From positions 310,001 through 374,000 of the forward strand of contig CAWGBF010000001.1 of the NCBI GenBank assembly GCA_963820775.1: a stretch of DNA of 64,000 nucleotides, in the 5' to 3' direction. The notes beneath the pieces are model-generated. The model was given only the letters and a program-made list of their open reading frames with translations. It was not told the origin of the DNA and searched no databases. Source of the DNA: Roseiarcus sp963820775. Its GTDB lineage: Bacteria > Pseudomonadota > Alphaproteobacteria > Rhizobiales > Beijerinckiaceae. Shown here one piece after another: positions 8,644-18,152 of the stretch. The position numbers were made by a program, and so were the translations under genes. Within the stretch, counting starts at the first letter, position 1. Every line of letters begins with the position of its first letter.

Positions 8644-8832
8644 TCAAGGCGCGGATTTGCTGGAAACGCGGGGCTGGGATGACCGGGCCAGTGGCGTGGT
8701 GGAAGTCTGATATTCGTCGTTGAGATCCTTTCGAACGGCGGCGATCTGGCGCAGTTCGAACTCGGTGAAGCGCAAGCCGCGCCAGCGCTCGGCGGCTCGA
8801 ATGAGCGCGCCGAACATAAGCTGGACGCTTCT
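8644..8832 (-). pseudogene. C-terminal remnant of an IS256/Mutator-type transposase
   Basis: On the minus strand, about 60 codons read LMFGALIRAAERWRGLRF, then TEFELRQIAAVRKDLNDEYQ, and stop at 8644. The wording resembles the C-terminal tail of IS256-family transposases as I remember them. Nothing of the catalytic part is present. The stop codon lies only three bases from the dehydrogenase break, leaving no room for the element's own terminal inverted repeat, so the junction is a deletion scar. Confidence 0.5.
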
Positions 8833-8893
8833 AAGAACCTCGCGCCTTCCAGCATTTTCTGATTCACTCCCAGGTGGAGTGGGAGGCGAATCG

Positions 8894-9973
8894 ATGCGCG
8901 GCCAGGGGGGACTTTTCGACATCGACGAGCGGCTGAAGCGGCTGAGCGATCTCGGCGATCAGTTGCAGGCTTTCGCAGCGGCGGTCGATTTCGAGATTTT
9001 CCGGTCCGAGCTGACGCGGGCGCTGGCCTACTCGGACGGCTCGCAGGGCGGCCGACCGCCGTTCGACCCTGTGATGATGTTCAAGATCCTGGTGATCCAG
9101 GCGGCCAACACCCTCTCGGACGAGCGTACCGAGTTTCTGATCAACGACCGCCTGTCGTTCATGCGGTTTCTCGGGTTGAGCCTATCCGATCGGGTTCCCG
9201 ACGCTCGCACGATCTGGCTGTTCCGGGAAAAGCTGACCAGGGCCGAGGCGATTAAGCCACTGTTCGACCGGTTCGACGCGGCGCTGCGCGAGGCTGGCTA
9301 CGTCGCTATGGGCGGCCAGATCGTCGACGCCTCGCTGATCGCCGCGCCCAAGCAGCGCAACACCGAGGAGGAGAAGAAGGCGGTCAAGGAGGGGCGCATT
9401 CCGCAGGCCTGGAAAGCCCAGCCAGCCAAGCTCCGGCAGAAGGACCGTGACGGGCGCTGGACGGTCAAGTTCAGCAAGGCCAAGGCCAGGCCGGATGGGA
9501 CGGTTCCTCCGGTCGACATCGCCATTCCGACATTCGGCTACCAAAACCATGTCTCGATCGACCGCGAACATGGGCTGATCCGGCGGTGGGAGGCGACCGA
9601 CGCTGCGGCCTACGAGGGCGCGCGGCTGCGTGAGGGGCTGCTCGACAAGACCAACACCGCGAGCGCCGTCTGGGCCGACACGGCCTACCGTTCGAAGGCC
9701 AATGAGGCGTTCCTCGAAAAGAACGGGTTCGTCAGCCGCGTCCATCGCAAGAAGCCGGCGGGCCGGCCCATGCCGGAGACGACGCGGCGCGCCAACGCGC
9801 TCAAGTCCAAAGTCCGCTCCGGCGTCGAACACGTCTTCGCCGTGCAGAAGGACAAGATGGACCTCTTCGTCCGCACCATCGGCATCGCCCGGGCGAAAAC
9901 CAAGATCGGCATGGCCAACCTCGTCTACAACTTCCGCAGGCTCGTCTTCCTCGATCGTCTCGCTGCCGCCTGA
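8894..9973 (+). CDS. IS5-family transposase
   Basis: A 359-residue DDE transposase. It has the N-terminal region QGGRPPFDPVMMFKILVIQ and the catalytic residues D145 (GGQIVDASLIAAPKQ), D262 (VWADTAYRS) and E312 (VRSGVEHVFAVQK), with the IS5-group spacing including the long insertion between the two Asp. The frame is intact and full length, so the element may still be active. ATG 8894 is preceded by GGGAGG; the open frame extends further upstream to 8720, but that part overlaps the IS256 remnant and looks non-coding. Confidence 0.9.
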   Translation: MRGQGGLFDIDERLKRLSDLGDQLQAFAAAVDFEIFRSELTRALAYSDGSQGGRPPFDPVMMFKILVIQAANTLSDERTEFLINDRLSFMRFLGLSLSDRVPDARTIWLFREKLTRAEAIKPLFDRFDAALREAGYVAMGGQIVDASLIAAPKQRNTEEEKKAVKEGRIPQAWKAQPAKLRQKDRDGRWTVKFSKAKARPDGTVPPVDIAIPTFGYQNHVSIDREHGLIRRWEATDAAAYEGARLREGLLDKTNTASAVWADTAYRSKANEAFLEKNGFVSRVHRKKPAGRPMPETTRRANALKSKVRSGVEHVFAVQKDKMDLFVRTIGIARAKTKIGMANLVYNFRRLVFLDRLAAA

Positions 9974-10179
9974 CCCCCGCGCCGGGGGCCGCCCGGTCGC
10001 CGCAGCATGCGGCGCCCTATGCCGCATCCAAAACCGAGATCCCGCACCTCAAAATCGCGTCACTCGACCCGTCTCCGTCCGGAAAAACGCGTTTATAGAA
10101 CCGTCCAGTTCCGACGCGCCCTCCCGGGTTGGCCGCGTCCGACGCAAAGCGGACCTTGCAACAGGCCGACGAGCGCTTA

Positions 10180-13100
10180 TCAGGCGCTTCGCAAGGCATA
10201 CGCCAAGCGCCCCAGCAGCGTCTGCGCCTTGGCGATCACAGGCATCTCCGGCGTCGGCGAAAAGCCTTCGAGCGCGGGCTTAAGGACAGCGTGGGCTTCG
10301 CCGGGACGGTCGGTCGATTGATAGAGCTTAGCGAGCGCAAGCGCCGCAAGCAGCTCGAAGGTCCGGGCGCCCTGTGGTTTCGCGACAGCGAGGGAGGTTT
10401 TGAAAGCTTCTTCGGCCTGCGCAGGGTTGGCGGGATCATGCTTCAGCAGGATATTGCCGCGCAGTCGATGCAGGTTGGAATCGTAAAGCCGATCCGAGCC
10501 TCCGTGACTCATCGCCAATGCTTCGTCGATCAACGCCAAGCCCCGCTCATAGTTCTGCGTAGCCGCTTCAAGCCTCGCAAGAGCGCCAAGAAACCCAGGA
10601 ACGACGACCCGATGGCCTTGATCCCGATAATCCGCTAGAGATTTGCGGAAGTTGTCTAAGTCTTGTTGCGTATTGCCTAGATGAGTGCGACCCAAGCTCA
10701 GATACAGGCGCGAAAGCGCAAGATAATACTTAATGCCATGCTGTTCGCTGATCTTCAGAAAATTCTCAGCATCGACGACAACGCTCTCGAAGTCATTTCG
10801 TGCAGTCTCAATCGCGATTTTGTACATCAGCACAGTCGCGGTGGTCGGCGGGTGGCCCACCTCGCCGGCGAGACGCGTCGCCTCCTCGATCAGTTCACGA
10901 GCGCGCGGGAGATCTCCTGACAGCCAAATCGTAAGCGCGAGGAAAGCTCTCGCGCTCGCTCCGCCGTCAAGGCCGAACTTTTGTCTGAATTCGCTGCCGG
11001 CGCCCTCGAAACGGCTAAGCCCGAGTTCGAGTTGGGTTCGCGCCTCGCGCAAGTCTCCCAGTTGCATGCAGGCCACGCCAAGAATTACGCGGGCCACTCG
11101 GGCCTCGGCAATTCCTTCCTCGGCTTCCGCCTCTCGAAGAAACCGTTCGGCAGTATCTCGAGCCGCGCGGAATTCCCCGCGCGACCAACTCCAGAGATAC
11201 CGACCGTAAAGTGCAGAAAACCGCTCAGCTGGAATCTCGGCGTTCGCCGCGAGCGCACTGGTGCGTTCGAACGCGGCCTTGGTCTCGTCCGCCGCGTAAC
11301 CCTTCGACCATAGAACCGCCTGAGCGTAATCGCTCTGCAGCTTGACCCGCTCGCTCGCCTCCGCCTTTGAAATCGCGGCCCTCGCGGCGGGCTCCGCCGC
11401 CTCGTCCGCCATGGCGATCGCCTTGCCGAGATGGGCGGTCGCCTCCTGGAACGCCGAGCGGCGCAAGGCTTGATCGCCCGCTTTTCCCCACCATTCGATC
11501 GCGAGTTCGTCGAGGCCGGCCTGAGTGAGATGGTGCGCGACGACTTCCGGCTCGACCGCCGCGGGCTCTGGCTGTCCGACCAGGATTTCCGCCGCACGCC
11601 GGTGCAGCGCCTGGCGGCTGCTCTTGAGCAGGCTCTCGTAGGCCGCGTCCTGGATCAGCGCGTGCTTGAAGCGGTAGCTCGCTTGCGAGCCGGCGCCCTC
11701 GGAGCTGAGGAGGTCCGCGTCGGCGAGCCGGTCGAGCGCGGACTGGAGGAAGGGGTGGTCGATTCCGCTCACGGCGCGCAACAGCGCATAAGTGAAATCA
11801 CGGCCCAAGACGGCGCCGATCTGCGCGACTTCGCGCGCTTCGCCAAGCCCGTCGAGCCGCGCCGCGAGCGACTGCTGAAGCGTCGGCGGGATCGCCTGCA
11901 GGCCGCCGCCCGACTGGCCGCGCTCAAGCACCAGGCGCGTGACCTCCTCGACGAACAGTGGCACGCCGCCCGCGCGCTCGCTGACGCGCCTCATCACGTC
12001 CGCCAACAGCGTGCGGCGGACCGCCAGTTCGGCGATTATGCATTGAACCTGCGCTTCATCGAGCGGCGCCAGCGAAATGACTTTATGGTGCGGCTGCGAG
12101 CGCCAGGGCGGCCGGAATTCCGGCCGCGCCGTCGCCAGAACGAGCATGGGCGCCGCCGCGCAGCGATCGCTGAGCGCATGCACGAGATCGATCGACGTCG
12201 GGTCGAACCACAGCAAGTCCTCAAGGACGAGAACGAGCGGCTGGTTGCGGGCGCCGGCGATCGCCCATTCGACCATCGCGGCCAACTGTCTGCGACGAGT
12301 TTCCTCCGGCGAAAGGCTTGGCGAGCGCTCCGGCGGGACCGGGATGCCGACCAGCGGCGCAAGCAGGGGAGCGTGTGTCGCGGGATCGAGCTCGACGGCG
12401 GCGAGGAGCGATTCGAGTTCGGCCAGCCGCCGCTCGGGCGCGACATCAGGACCGCCGAACCTCGCGCGCGCCCATCCGAGGACAGGATGGAGCGGCGTGT
12501 TCTGCAACAGCTGCGACGAATTCCATTCGATCCATGAATGTGGCCTCTCGGCCAACTGGCTGCGAAACTCTTCAACCAGCCGGGATTTGCCGATGCCGGG
12601 CTCACCAACAATCAGGACGAACTGTCCGGCGCCGGCAAAAGCGCGTTCAGAGCAGCGAGCCAGGATTGCGAGGTCTTCTTCGCGGCCGACGAAAGAGGTG
12701 AGAAGCCGGGCGCCTCTTCGGCGCCGTCCGCCGCTTACCCGCAGGATGCGATAGAGATTTATTGGCGCAAGGTCGCCCTTGAGCTCATGGGCGCCCTTGT
12801 CCTCAACGATGAACAGCCCAGCAACCTGCCGCAGGACCGTCGAGGTGACCAGCACTGACCCAGGCTCGGCGGCTTCCTGAACTCGCGCGGCGATGTTGGG
12901 GGCCTCGCCGTACACTTCGCCGGTCGCCTCCACGACGACAGGGCCGGACTCGATTCCGATGCGCGCCTTGAGCTCCGGCGCGCCCCTGGCCGCGTTCCTG
13001 GCGCTGAGTTCTGCAAGCGCCCGCTGGATCGCGAGCGCCGCCCGAACGGCGCGCTCGGCGTCGTTCTCCTGCGCCCGCGGATACCCGAAGACGGCCATCA

Positions 13101-13527
13101 TCCCATCGCCAAGCATCTTCAGCACGTGGCCGTCGAGCTCCGTCACCGCCTTTGAGGCCTCGTCGAGATAGCTGTTGAGCAGATTGCGCCAGTCCTCAAG
13201 GTCGAGAGCGGCTGCAAGTTCGGTCGAGCCGACAAGATCGCAGAACATGACTGTGATCGGACGTCGTTCGGCGGAATCCAGCTGCGCGAAAGACTGCGCC
13301 GGGGCGGGAGCAGCCGGCGTCCGTCGGGCTTGAGCCGTTAGCGGTTGCTCTGCGCCGAGCTCCGCTATCGCCCTTAGCAGTCGTCTACGGTCGCCGAGAG
13401 GCACGCCGAGTTCTTGGAGGTCGCCGTCAGTAAGATCGGCGAGCACGTCGAAATCGATCTTGTTCTCTCGGAACCTTATCTCGTGTTGACCGAGGTTGAG
13501 ACTACAGAGCCACGCGCGGACATTCAT
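10180..13527 (-). CDS. SAM / class III cyclase / AAA ATPase / TPR signalling protein
   Basis: A 1115-residue multidomain protein. Residues 1-58 form a SAM domain. Residues 88-262 form a class III adenylate/guanylate cyclase domain with metal-binding aspartates D97 (FCDLVGST) and D141 (LGDGMMAVFGYP). An AAA-type ATPase follows, with Walker A GEPGIGKS (308-315). The C-terminal ~450 residues are TPR-like helices. The architecture is common in Bradyrhizobium and relatives and is thought to make cAMP in response to an unknown signal sensed by the ATPase/TPR part. The ATG at 13527 has a strong GGAGGGGGAG site. It lies downstream of an orphan solute-binding protein on the same strand. The 206 bases after its stop hold IS end sequence. 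Confidence 0.88.
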   Translation of the reverse strand: MNVRAWLCSLNLGQHEIRFRENKIDFDVLADLTDGDLQELGVPLGDRRRLLRAIAELGAEQPLTAQARRTPAAPAPAQSFAQLDSAERRPITVMFCDLVGSTELAAALDLEDWRNLLNSYLDEASKAVTELDGHVLKMLGDGMMAVFGYPRAQENDAERAVRAALAIQRALAELSARNAARGAPELKARIGIESGPVVVEATGEVYGEAPNIAARVQEAAEPGSVLVTSTVLRQVAGLFIVEDKGAHELKGDLAPINLYRILRVSGGRRRRGARLLTSFVGREEDLAILARCSERAFAGAGQFVLIVGEPGIGKSRLVEEFRSQLAERPHSWIEWNSSQLLQNTPLHPVLGWARARFGGPDVAPERRLAELESLLAAVELDPATHAPLLAPLVGIPVPPERSPSLSPEETRRRQLAAMVEWAIAGARNQPLVLVLEDLLWFDPTSIDLVHALSDRCAAAPMLVLATARPEFRPPWRSQPHHKVISLAPLDEAQVQCIIAELAVRRTLLADVMRRVSERAGGVPLFVEEVTRLVLERGQSGGGLQAIPPTLQQSLAARLDGLGEAREVAQIGAVLGRDFTYALLRAVSGIDHPFLQSALDRLADADLLSSEGAGSQASYRFKHALIQDAAYESLLKSSRQALHRRAAEILVGQPEPAAVEPEVVAHHLTQAGLDELAIEWWGKAGDQALRRSAFQEATAHLGKAIAMADEAAEPAARAAISKAEASERVKLQSDYAQAVLWSKGYAADETKAAFERTSALAANAEIPAERFSALYGRYLWSWSRGEFRAARDTAERFLREAEAEEGIAEARVARVILGVACMQLGDLREARTQLELGLSRFEGAGSEFRQKFGLDGGASARAFLALTIWLSGDLPRARELIEEATRLAGEVGHPPTTATVLMYKIAIETARNDFESVVVDAENFLKISEQHGIKYYLALSRLYLSLGRTHLGNTQQDLDNFRKSLADYRDQGHRVVVPGFLGALARLEAATQNYERGLALIDEALAMSHGGSDRLYDSNLHRLRGNILLKHDPANPAQAEEAFKTSLAVAKPQGARTFELLAALALAKLYQSTDRPGEAHAVLKPALEGFSPTPEMPVIAKAQTLLGRLAYALRSA

Positions 13528-13736
13528 GATCGCGCTCCCCCTCCGATGAACGGATCCCTGATCTTATGGTGAACGTAGGGAGAAAGAATGAAAGCCACGC
13601 ATGAAACAGATTGCTCTGCAATGCGTAAGAGCGCCTATAGACTATTGATATCCGCCGCGCACCTTGACGACCGATCCGCAGTCGTTCGATCAAGGCCTCT
13701 GTTTGCGTTGCAGAAACGAGACAACGCGAGGCCATT

Positions 13737-14996
13737 TCAGGTTGGCCAGGTCATTTTGCAGCCGCTTTCCTCCACCGTGCCGGCGACATCGGCGCCGTCG
13801 ACGACGCTGGTCACCTTGAAGAGGTCCTCCGGTTCGTCGCCGCTCGGCTGGGCGTTGCCGATATAGAGGGTGGGGATGAGCTGGTTTTGGCCAGCCCGGT
13901 AGAAGGGCGCTTTCGGCATCAGGCCGATTTCCGGCGGCAACCCGAATCCCTGTACGGCCTTGGCCATCGCCATCGCATCGAGGGACTTGGCCCTGGCCGC
14001 CGCCAGTGCGCAAGTCCAGACTGAGACGAATCCGAACCAGGTCCGCGCGGTAGGCACGCGGCCGGTGCGTTTCCTGACGATGTCGACGAATTCGGCCACG
14101 TGCGGCACGCCCGGTTGCTTCCAGTACCATTCCATCACCCAGATGCCGATGCGCGCTTCCGGCGGCAGTCCCTCGAGCGACTCCAACTCTTGCTGGGCGC
14201 CGGCAAGATGAAGCTTCTTGTCCAGCCCGAATTGCACGGCCTGTTTCAGCGCGTTCACCATGTCGTCGCCGCCCAACAGGAAGATGATGACGTCGGGGTT
14301 CGCCGATTGCGCACCGATGAGGTAGGATGAAAAATCGACCGTGCCGAGCGGCGTCAAAGCGCCGCCGACCCGCGAGCCGCCGAGCTTCGTGGCGGCCTTC
14401 ACCATGGCCGCTTCGAGCGTGTGCCCGAACGCATAGTCCAGCGTGATATAGTAGAATTTCTTGCCGTAAGTCTTGATCAGCGTTGCGGTGATCGCCTCCG
14501 CTTCCATCTGCGTGGTGTTGCAGACGCGGAAAACATTCCAGTGACAGCTGGCTCCGGTGACGGCATCGGTATGGCCGCCGGGAACGATATGCAGGATTTT
14601 CTTTTCGTTCGAGACCTCCGCCATCGCGAGAGAGAGCGCCGAGTTTGTGTTGCCAAGCAGGAAATCGACCTTGTCGCCATCGATCAGTTTGCGGGCCTTC
14701 AGCACGGCCGTGCCCGCATCGCCGCTGGTGGAATCCTCCACGATCAACTCGACCTCGCGGCCGAGAATGCCTACCTTCGCATTGATCTGTTCGACCGCGA
14801 GCTGACAGCCGATCAGTTCGTTTTTGCCAGCCCCGCCAAGGGTGCCAGTGAGCGGATTGTCGAGGCCGATCTTCACGACGTCCGCGACGCGTGCGCGAAG
14901 GACGAAAGGACTAGCGACCTGCAAGGCGCCGGCCGCAAGACCCGCCTTTAGAAGGGTTCGGCGGCGGATACCGACCGCCAATCTGGTGATGGGCAT
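13737..14996 (-). CDS. ABC transporter substrate-binding protein, Leu/Ile/Val/urea family
   Basis: A 419-residue periplasmic type-I binding protein. The start chosen is ATG 14996, with GGAGGATC upstream, rather than the TTG at 15050. The N-terminus carries a twin-arginine-type leader (RRRTLLKAGLAAGALQVASP). The mature part begins VADVVKIGLDNPLTGTLGG and contains the repeated Periplasmic_binding_6 pattern. No permease or ATPase gene is adjacent, so it is an orphan that either serves a transporter elsewhere or acts as a sensor input. The neighbour downstream is the cyclase protein, which makes a ligand-sensing link imaginable but unproven. Confidence 0.85.
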   Translation of the reverse strand: MPITRLAVGIRRRTLLKAGLAAGALQVASPFVLRARVADVVKIGLDNPLTGTLGGAGKNELIGCQLAVEQINAKVGILGREVELIVEDSTSGDAGTAVLKARKLIDGDKVDFLLGNTNSALSLAMAEVSNEKKILHIVPGGHTDAVTGASCHWNVFRVCNTTQMEAEAITATLIKTYGKKFYYITLDYAFGHTLEAAMVKAATKLGGSRVGGALTPLGTVDFSSYLIGAQSANPDVIIFLLGGDDMVNALKQAVQFGLDKKLHLAGAQQELESLEGLPPEARIGIWVMEWYWKQPGVPHVAEFVDIVRKRTGRVPTARTWFGFVSVWTCALAAARAKSLDAMAMAKAVQGFGLPPEIGLMPKAPFYRAGQNQLIPTLYIGNAQPSGDEPEDLFKVTSVVDGADVAGTVEESGCKMTWPT

Positions 14997-15477
14997 AAGA
15001 TCCTCCGAGCGACAATCGAAGTAAAGGGCGCTAAAATTATTCGGAGCCAAAATTATTCGAAGCGAGGCGCGCGGAGCGCATGAAAATCCGGGCGACGAGC
15101 CGCGAGCCGCGCCCTCGGACGCCGTTCGCTCAGCCGCTCACGACGTCGCCGAAGAGCTTCCAACTCTCGCCGTGAGGCGGCCAGCCCGGAAGCAACATCG
15201 GCAGTTCGCCACGTGCCCGCGGCGCTGCCAGCCGCCCGAGGGGTAGAACAATTTCTCCCAGCGCCGTGATGCCGCCATGGCGCGTTCACAAAAAGTTGAT
15301 CAGACTTGGGCTGCGCTGTCAAGGTAAATCGAGCTTGCGCGCAATAGGCTTATGTCGTTTTTGTTTAGTCAAGCCTGGTCGTTCACGCTCCGCACTAATC
15401 GAGATGCCGGGCGAGAAAACTTCGACCGCGAACCACGTCTTCTCGTTGCGCTATCATTACCGTCTTCGAGCTGAATC
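14997..15477. other. intergenic region upstream of the binding-protein gene
   Basis: About 480 bases between the TPR/glycosyltransferase stop and the binding-protein start. Two direct copies of AAAATTATTCG (15033-15043 and 15049-15059, 16 bases apart) lie within 65 bases of the start codon. They are markedly AT-rich against the surrounding sequence and are a candidate operator or promoter region. Nothing else recognisable was seen, and small frames here have no family resemblance. Confidence 0.5.
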
Positions 15478-17859
15478 CTACTCCAGTGTGCCTTCCATCA
15501 CGCGCCCTCGCGTCGCGTTCTCAAGGAAATCCTCGAGTAGCGCAATGCAGTCGCGATCTCGGTATATTATATGCTTATTTCGAGCGATCTCAAGGCTAAT
15601 TCGCCTGCGTTCCTCTGAGTTCACCGCGAATCGAATCGCAATCGAAACGTATTCGTCAATCGAGTCCGCGACCGTTTCTCTAACTCCGATTCTGTTCAAG
15701 ATAGCGCTGCCATGGCGACCTCGCATAAGCGCCCCTCTCAACGTCACAACAGGCAGATTGTGGACGAGGCCCTCCAAGGTCGAATTGCAGCCAGACCATC
15801 CGATGCTGTCGAGGAAGATGTCGCAATTGCCGATGGCGGCGACGTAGCGATCAGCGCTCAAACTCTCGATAAACAGGCAATGGTCTGAAGCGGCTAGACC
15901 CCACTCCGAAAATACAGAGTCCAGACGCCGACGAAATAGATCCGCGACCGCAGCTTCTTTGGCATGCTTTATAAACACAAACTGACAGTTCCCCGCCAAC
16001 TTCGCAATTTTGGCGAAGACGAAATCATGCTCCGGAAGATACTTGTACAGCGACTGGCCGGACCAGAATACAACTGCGTTGGGCCTCATTCCCAACTCGC
16101 CCCTGGTTATCCTCGCCGGCGAGAATGCGATGGGCTCATAATAGATCGAGAGGTTCGGTAGGCGCACCAAGCGCTCGGTATAATGTTCGGCCGCGTCAGG
16201 CGGCTCCATCATATCGCTGCTCAGAAAGTAATCGAGCGTGGGAAGACCGCTCGTTTCCGGGTGCCCCCAGGAATTGCATTGAATTGGCGCAAGCCTTTGC
16301 GCGGCGAGTTGCAGACACAATTCATCCATCAGAAGCCCTGGATAGATGAGGACATGCGGCGCGTCTGCGAGGATTGCATCGCGCCAGGCTTCCAGAGGCA
16401 TAGAGCGGTGCACAAATCGAGAGCAGAGTTTTGCCGCGACCTCGGTTTCCTCGTCCCGGCGCCGACCCACGTAGTAGCCGAATATTTTGAAACGCTTGCG
16501 ATCCAACTGGCTCATCCAGCCTTTGAGCGGAACTTTCCAGTTCGAGTGCGCGTAGAAATGGCCGCTCACGAAGCCCACTCGGATCGGTTCCGCGGCTTCG
16601 GGGGACGCAGGCGGAGCGCCTTGACGAAATTGAGCCCCGATCGCCCGGCAGGCCAGCGTCCCGTACAGCGCCTGCAAATCCCGATCATTGCGGTCTTGAT
16701 AGGCGAGATAAAAGGGTTTGCAGTGCGCGACCGCCTCGATCATGTTTGTTCTCAGGCGTCCGGCCTCATAGTCGCTGCAGATCGCCCGAAGCTTGTTTTC
16801 ATAGGCCCTGCGGCGGGCTTCGACATCGCGCTCGCTGTCATACAAAATTCTCAGTTCGCAAACGCAGCTTAGAAATCGGCACAAGGCGTTCTCGGGATCG
16901 ATATCGATCGCCGCTTGCGCGCTTTTGACAGCCTCGTCATTGCGGTTGCTGGTGAACAGAGCCTCGGCGCGGGAAATCCATGCGTCGACGTAGTGCGGTT
17001 TAATCGCTATCGCCCGGTCGAAGCTCGCCAGCGCATCGGCAAACCGATTGAGGTTTGCGAGGGCGTCGCCGCGCCCGCGATGCGCCTCGGCAAAATTCGG
17101 TCGGATCGCAATCGCTCGGTCGAAACTGGCCACCGCATCGTCGAATTGCTCCAATTGGACGAGCGCATTGCCACGATTGCAGTGCGCCTCGGCAGAATCC
17201 GGTCGGGCGCCAATCGCCTTGTCGAAACTGGCGAGCGCCTCGTCGAAACGCATCAAGGCGTTGAGCGCATTGCCGCGGTTGTTGTGCGCGTCGCCGAAAC
17301 CCGGCTGGATCGCGAGCGCTTTATCGTAACTGGCCAGAGCCTCTGTGAACCGCTTCAATTTCGCCAGCGCCAACCCGCGGTTGTTGAGCGCTGCGACGAA
17401 TTTGGGATGGAGCGCGATTGCCTTTTCGAAATGGACGAGCGCGTCCTCAGATCGATTTACAAAATGGAGCGCGGTCCCGTAACTGAACTGCGCATCGGCA
17501 AAGGTTGGCGCAAGCGCGATCGCGCGTTCAAAATGGACAATCGCCTCGTCGAACCGACCTAGGTCTTTCAGACCCTTGGCCAAATTATTGAAGGCAATCG
17601 CCGAATTTTGGTTCAGCGCGACCGCCTTTGTAATGATTTCGACCCCCTGTTCGAGGCGGCCCTTTTGGAGCGCGATGACGCCCAGCATATGCAGCGCCTC
17701 GAAATTGTCGGGCTGGCTCTTCAACGCCGCCTGGTAATGTCCTTCCGCCTCGGCGAGATTGCCCTGCTGATGGCGCGCAAGGCCCTGACGGAACTCATGA
17801 GCGCTCGCCGATCGGTCGAAAGTCATATCCGGCGATTCGCGCCTGTCGCCTCGAGACAA
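15478..17859 (-). CDS. TPR protein with O-GlcNAc-transferase-like C-terminus
   Basis: A 793-residue protein. Residues ~20-330 are around nine 34-residue TPR units (recurring pattern A..N.G.AL..L.R..EAL.SYDKA.). Residues ~420-790 match the bacterial SPINDLY/OGT-type glycosyltransferase domain (family GT41), including NSWGHPETSGLPTLDYFLSSD and the UDP-sugar region VFIKHAKEAA. It probably transfers a sugar to protein Ser/Thr; the acceptor is unknown. The TTG at 17859 has AGGAG six bases upstream, whereas the ATG at 17826 has none, so TTG is preferred. The TPR coding region shows ~102-base periodicity. Confidence 0.85.
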   Translation of the reverse strand: MSRGDRRESPDMTFDRSASAHEFRQGLARHQQGNLAEAEGHYQAALKSQPDNFEALHMLGVIALQKGRLEQGVEIITKAVALNQNSAIAFNNLAKGLKDLGRFDEAIVHFERAIALAPTFADAQFSYGTALHFVNRSEDALVHFEKAIALHPKFVAALNNRGLALAKLKRFTEALASYDKALAIQPGFGDAHNNRGNALNALMRFDEALASFDKAIGARPDSAEAHCNRGNALVQLEQFDDAVASFDRAIAIRPNFAEAHRGRGDALANLNRFADALASFDRAIAIKPHYVDAWISRAEALFTSNRNDEAVKSAQAAIDIDPENALCRFLSCVCELRILYDSERDVEARRRAYENKLRAICSDYEAGRLRTNMIEAVAHCKPFYLAYQDRNDRDLQALYGTLACRAIGAQFRQGAPPASPEAAEPIRVGFVSGHFYAHSNWKVPLKGWMSQLDRKRFKIFGYYVGRRRDEETEVAAKLCSRFVHRSMPLEAWRDAILADAPHVLIYPGLLMDELCLQLAAQRLAPIQCNSWGHPETSGLPTLDYFLSSDMMEPPDAAEHYTERLVRLPNLSIYYEPIAFSPARITRGELGMRPNAVVFWSGQSLYKYLPEHDFVFAKIAKLAGNCQFVFIKHAKEAAVADLFRRRLDSVFSEWGLAASDHCLFIESLSADRYVAAIGNCDIFLDSIGWSGCNSTLEGLVHNLPVVTLRGALMRGRHGSAILNRIGVRETVADSIDEYVSIAIRFAVNSEERRRISLEIARNKHIIYRDRDCIALLEDFLENATRGRVMEGTLE

Positions 17860-18090
17860 CGCCTGCTCCTGGATGGCTAAGGTTCGACATTTTGCGCGCG
17901 GACGCGCGACTTGATGAAGTCGCGGTTCGTCACCCGCAGCGAAGGCCGGAAACTAGATTTCGTTGAGAGGCCGGTCAAACCGGTCGACACCGGGCGGGCC
18001 CAACCAGAGACCCCCGAGACTTGCGGCGCATGGCGCTGGCCTCGCGCTGCAGGGAATCTTGGCCCTCGCGCGCTGCTCACGCGTTTCCGC

Positions 18091-18130
18091 TTGACCGACG
18101 CATAGCTCGTGGGTTATGGAATAATCCATA
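18091..18130 (+). promoter_or_regulatory. arsR promoter with overlapping operator palindrome
   Basis: TTGACC (18091-18096), a 17-base spacer and TTATGG (18114-18119) make a promoter. The -10 region overlaps a perfect palindrome, TATGGA-ATAA-TCCATA (18115-18130), placed 23 bases before the arsR start. This is the usual location for an autoregulatory ArsR operator. Confidence 0.5.
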
Positions 18131-18152
18131 GCCGAATGGTTATCGATCCGAC

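Larger units (their letters stand above)
8641..10075. mobile_element. insertion-sequence region: IS256-type remnant plus IS5-family element
   Basis: The left limit is where the dehydrogenase homology stops. The right limit is uncertain and lies between the transposase stop (9973) and the next gene (10180). A weak inverted similarity was seen between GGTCAAGGCGCGGATTT at 8642 and the complement of the sequence ending near 10071, but no clear terminal repeats or target duplication could be fixed by eye. A hairpin (8861-8892) lies just before the IS5 transposase start. Confidence 0.55.

Noticed and set aside
8861..8892. GATTC...GAATC hairpin just before the IS5 transposase as a terminal repeat
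   Set aside because: It is self-complementary in place and has no counterpart at the right end, so it is not a pair of element ends.
15053..15322. 89-codon minus-strand frame in the gap before the binding-protein gene
   Set aside because: Ala/Arg-rich with no signal, domain or convincing start site.
16985..17790. Tandem DNA repeat of about 102 bases
   Set aside because: It is explained by the coding of consecutive 34-residue TPR units; the copies are too diverged to be a recent tandem duplication.
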